Of a stretch of 64,000 nt of DNA, positions 56,711-64,000 are shown one piece after another. Made by a program: the position numbers and the translations under genes. Under the pieces are notes generated by a model. The model was not told the origin of the DNA. It worked only from the letters and a program-made list of their open reading frames with translations, and ran no database searches. The stretch lies in assembly GCA_029817715.1 (NCBI GenBank), contig JARUPY010000465.1:3461501-3525500 (forward strand), given 5' to 3'. Numbering within the stretch: the stretch's first letter is position 1; every line of letters starts with the position of its first letter. This DNA is from Melastoma dodecandrum. Its lineage: Eukaryota > Streptophyta > Magnoliopsida > Myrtales > Melastomataceae.

Positions 56711-58239
56711 AAGGGGTAAGCAGGTTTCGGGTGAGTAGATTCTAGAAACCTATCTTATAATGATCCGTTTCTTATGTTTAGAACCTAAAATCTACCCCGT
56801 GACTTAAAGAACTACTCAAGAATCAACTTGACGGTTCTGGTGCCGATTTCGGTTCCGGTACCATGTCTATACTCGCACATCATCGATTCTGGTGAGAAGC
56901 ATTAGTGGGACTGGAGTGTTCATCCCTACAGTGGTGGGGACAAACAAAAGAGTTCTTGCTGGTAGGAAAAGTCGGGGAAGGAGACCGTGGAAGAAAGTGC
57001 AGGCCGATTGTTAGAGACAAACTTTACGATCAGGTAATAAAACAAGAAAATCGAAAAAAAGCACCAAACTTTACGATCAGGGAACAAAAACAAAGCAAAC
57101 CAACAAATACCCAGGAAAAGATTTCGGCCAAAGCAGATGGGAGTAAGGTCATCGAATTTCGACCGGAAATTGGACGAAATCGTAATAAGTTTAGTGGTTT
57201 TCCCTGTAGATGGGATGTTGTGTTTCGGGAAAACGAAATGGCCGCACCACAGATCGACGATCAGATAGAACTCCGGGGTGGGGGCGAGATCAGCAAAACA
57301 TCGGCGGGAGCGGGGCAGGCGGCAATCAATCCATCAAAAAGAAGTCCAAGAAAAAAAAACCCGTACATGGATACCCCCGATCGGAGCACCACTGCCACCA
57401 CCCCAACGACGAAGGCGACGAGGGACCTCTTCTTTTTAGGTTAGGTTCAAAGTTAGAAAAAATGGGGAAAGCCAGAAAAAAAACCCCAAAGCCCCAAAAA
57501 GTTCATAAAATAAGCCCGAGGAGAATAAAGAGAAAGGGGAAGGAGGAGGACTGCGATAATTAATTTATTTTTCTTTTTATTTTTAATTTTTTAGTCAGAT
57601 GAAGGAGGCGTTTCGTTTGGTGTCCGTCGCCTCTTCATCTTGGATGATTTTTTTTTATTTTTTAGTCAGATGAAATAAAGGGAGGGGGACGTTTCGTCAG
57701 TCGCCTCGTCCGTCTTCCTCTTGGATGATTTCTTTTTCTTTTTTTTATTTAATTTTTTAGTCCGGCCTGATGGCCTCCCCTTTTCTTCTTTTTTGATGGG
57801 GAAGCCAATTGGTGGCTGCCATGTGTCCCTATTTTAGGATATCGTACGATACCCCCTCACTTTGTCCGGTTGTTGGTTGGGTGATATTTTATTTTTTTAT
57901 ATTATTATCCCCACCACCCCAGGCGACGCCCTCCTCCCAAATCAGGCGATAAGGATATAGGGTGGAGACGGGGGGCGTTTAGTGTTCGTCGTCCCTTTTC
58001 CTCTTGGGAATCCGGTTCCTCGGGACCCGGAACAAGTGTTGGGTAAAATTTAGGTTAGGATCTCGGTTCTCCGGGTTGGTTCCGAGGGGAGAACCTGGAA
58101 CCAAACTTGGTACCGTCGATTTTCAAAAATTTAGAACCTAGAATTTACTTGATATATTCGAGAACCTGTACAGACACCGACCCTATGATACCGGTTCCGA
58201 CCGGTTCCCAGTTTTACCTGGAACCTATGCTCACCCCTA
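56711..58239. mobile_element. hAT-like non-autonomous element with unrelated internal segment
   Basis: Ends AAGGGGTAAGCAGG... and ...TGCTCACCCCTA form short imperfect inverted repeats of the AGGGGTGAGCA type common in plant hAT elements, and GTTAAAAG flanks both sides. The outer ~170 and ~220 bases match the copy at 33390-34027. The middle (~56890-58000) has no counterpart there and is G/A- then T-rich. Confidence 0.75.
57586..57772. repeat. Tandem repeat inside the hAT-like element
   Basis: Two full and one partial copy of a ~75-90-base unit starting TTTTTTAGTCAGATGAA and including GTTTCGT..GTCGCCTC and CTTGGATGATTT. Confidence 0.75.
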
Positions 58240-58247
58240 GTTAAAAG
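58240..58247. repeat. 8-bp target-site duplication, right
   Basis: GTTAAAAG, an exact copy of 56703-56710. Confidence 0.8.
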
Positions 58248-58348
58248 GAGGGAAAGTTGTAGTTTAAATTCCCCCGTATATTTATGACTTCCCTCTTATA
58301 TCATTTTTTATTTCTTAAAAATTACGAGTGGAACATATATATATATAA

Positions 58349-58863
58349 AGGGCAATGATAGCCATATCACGAGCTTTGTTCTAAAACACCGTTATTCCGG
58401 AAAATATTTCCGAATTTATGATCGAAATTTTCAAAATTTCTAGTTTACAGTCCCGAACTCGAACTCTTAAAATTCGATTTCGATATACAAAGAAGTCGAA
58501 CTCTAAGAGTTCGAGTTCGGACCATCTAAGGCGAACTCGAACACTATGAGTTCGACTGCATGCAGATGGGACGCTTCCAGATGAAGTCGAACTCATGTGG
58601 ATTATTTTTTAAAAATAATAGAAAATGGAACTCTTAGAGTTCGGCTTCCTTAAGAAAAGAAAAAAATGTTTAAGTGTTAGAGATTCGAACTCTATGATTT
58701 ATAGTTCGACTTACATGGTCCGAACTCGAACTCTAAGAGTTCGAGTTCGGAATTATGAAGTATGAATTTTAAAAGTTTTAACCGTAAATTCGAAAATATT
58801 TTCCGGACTTTCGGGAAAAAACTCACCATATCTCATCCAAAGAGACGTTTTATTTCTAGCCCT
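58349..58863. mobile_element. Fold-back/MITE-like element with GAACTC palindromes
   Basis: Ends AGGGC... and ...GCCCT; inside, TTCCGGAAAATATTTCCGAA (58393-58412) pairs with TTCGAAAATATTTTCCGGA (about 58788-58806) in inverted orientation. The centre has many GAACTCGAACTC dyads, including a perfect 31-base palindrome at 58720-58750. It encodes nothing, and no target duplication was found. Confidence 0.6.
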
Positions 58864-59088
58864 AAAAACAGAGATTTTGTGTAGATAGATAGATACCCGA
58901 CATTATTCTTATTGGTATGAAGAAGAATGAGGATTCAAAAAGAGAGTGTGAGTGAGAGAGAGGGAGAAGGGTAATAAAGGGGTGGACACTGGACAGGAAG
59001 GCAAAGACTACATAATCTCTAAAAAAACAAGTTGGTAATCAAATAAAGTGATGGGAGATGGAAACAACCAACCTAATGGGGCCACATT

Positions 59089-59112
59089 GGGGGGGGGGGG
59101 GGGGGGGGGGGG
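59089..59112. repeat. G24 homopolymer
   Basis: Twenty-four uninterrupted G residues. The length is likely unstable in vivo and in sequencing. Confidence 0.9.
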
Positions 59113-59445
59113 CTTTTTTCTCTTACCCAATAAATAGGAAGAAATTAAGATGTTTGGGGTTGGCTTCCTGTCTATTATCCTCCTCGTGGACCAAAGCTCT
59201 TGAAAAACACCACCACCCCCCACATCAACATCATATCATTGTAATCATCCTCATCACCAGTTTTAGCTTTTGCTGGTGGTAACATTGGAGTATCATTACT
59301 TTGATTTCATCCCGACTCGTCGTCAATCACAAGCTTTCTTCAATTCTGATCCCTCCCCCCGCTTTTCCTTTTTCTTGCTTTTTTTTTTTCTATGTTGTGG
59401 CTTATGTACGTGAATGTGAATTGTGAATGTACTTTGGCAGCACAC

Positions 59446-59471
59446 AATAATAATAATAATAATAATAATAA
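59446..59471. repeat. (ATA)n microsatellite
   Basis: About eight ATA/AAT units. Confidence 0.9.
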
Positions 59472-60085
59472 AACAAAGGAATAGATTAGGGTTTTCATCA
59501 TATTAATTAACTCATCCATCCAATCACCATCCCTACTTAATTAACTTGGAGGTGTTGGAGGAGCAGTTCGACTTGATTAACAGTGGCTCCCATTCAACTT
59601 GCATCATCATCGAGGAAGAGAGATCTGGAAGAAGATATCAAAGTTGGGGCCGAATGTGATGCAAGCCCATGAGAAATTACTTGATCTTCTGTTAGTAAAA
59701 TTCATTGATTAAAATTATCTTTTTTTCATATCATGTCTAATTTCCCTCCCTAATGTATGGGTTTTCTTAACGCATACTTATTTGAAACGATAATATCAAA
59801 ATTCTTACACAAAAGGCGTGACAACTATAAAACGATGATATGTTATGATATGTCGATGAACAATGAGAGATCGAGGGAAAGGAGATTACCGCCTGACCTC
59901 GGTTTAGGATGATGGTCAACAATCCTCCTTTATGTAATAATCGTCCAAAAAGATGATCACGGTCATTATGAGAAGATGTTACACTTCAACAAGCAAGCAA
60001 AGCAAACACAGTGTTCTCCCTTTCCGAGTGAGGAAAAAAGGTGCTTGTGTTGGTAGGGAGGGAACTCATACCAAAAAACTTGTCA

Positions 60086-63952
<3,867 letters not shown>

Positions 63953-64000
63953 CTGTTGAAATTATAAAAAAAAAAGCATCAGCTGCTTCTCTCAATCGCC

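Larger units (their letters stand above)
58864..60085. other. Intergenic with simple repeats
   Basis: No gene is supported. It holds GA-rich, G-run and (ATA)n stretches and the 3' flank of the acyl-CoA synthetase gene. Confidence 0.55.

Noticed and set aside
56905..57444. 179-codon plus frame, and an overlapping 117-codon frame
   Set aside because: No domain, no conserved motif, highly charged low-complexity sequence inside the hAT-like element; kept only as part of the possible captured segment.

Overview
The window is nuclear DNA from a flowering plant. Every host gene is split by short GT-AG introns with plant-style AT-rich intergenic DNA, and the families are plant-specific or plant-type: an ATAF-type NAC factor, a chloroplast ascorbate peroxidase with a thylakoid tail, a filament-like plant protein, NRAMP, and LACS8/9-type acyl-CoA synthetase. 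The mobile elements (MULEs with long terminal inverted repeats, a Tat-lineage Ty3/gypsy element, hAT-like elements) are also typical of plants. I cannot assign a family or species.

Host genes, left to right: an NRAMP metal transporter cut by the left edge (104-2184, +); proteasome subunit beta type-3 (2624-5111, +); a NAC transcription factor (5818-6862, +); a small VPFKWEI-motif protein (7197-7760, -); a DnaJ C-terminal-domain protein without a working J domain (9915-11248, +); chloroplast ascorbate peroxidase with alternative stromal/thylakoid 3' ends (12871-16895, +); an ER protein disulfide isomerase ending in KDEL (22447-25416, +); a TLC-domain membrane protein (27742-29338, +); a filament-like coiled-coil protein (29622-32263, -); an OCTOPUS-like Cys-motif protein (53979-55403, -); and a long-chain acyl-CoA synthetase cut by the right edge (60086-63952, -). 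They are independently transcribed housekeeping, stress and lipid genes with no operon-like logic.

Mobile DNA fills about 17.5-21.6 kb and about 33.4-58.9 kb. The first block is a degenerate Mutator-like element (MULE) whose ends carry palindromic GGCCGAC arrays; it combines a MuDR-type N-terminal transposase region with a plant mobile domain (PMD). The second block holds an old hAT-like copy, a MULE (34181-38973) with 195-bp TIRs and a perfect 9-bp target duplication, and, 194 bp further on, a 12,978-bp Tat-lineage Ty3/gypsy element on the minus strand (39168-52145) with 986-bp LTRs and a 5-bp target duplication. Further right are a 1.5-kb hAT-like element with an 8-bp target duplication and a fold-back element.

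The most interesting content is the accessory genes carried by these elements. The 34-39 kb MULE has a transposase gene (three nonsense codons) convergent with an intact two-exon gene for a GRF-type zinc-finger/coiled-coil/membrane-tail protein, the same layout as mudrA/mudrB of maize MuDR. The Tat element carries, antisense to gag-pol, a six-exon PMD gene with its own TATA box. PMD is therefore present in two unrelated element classes within 25 kb.
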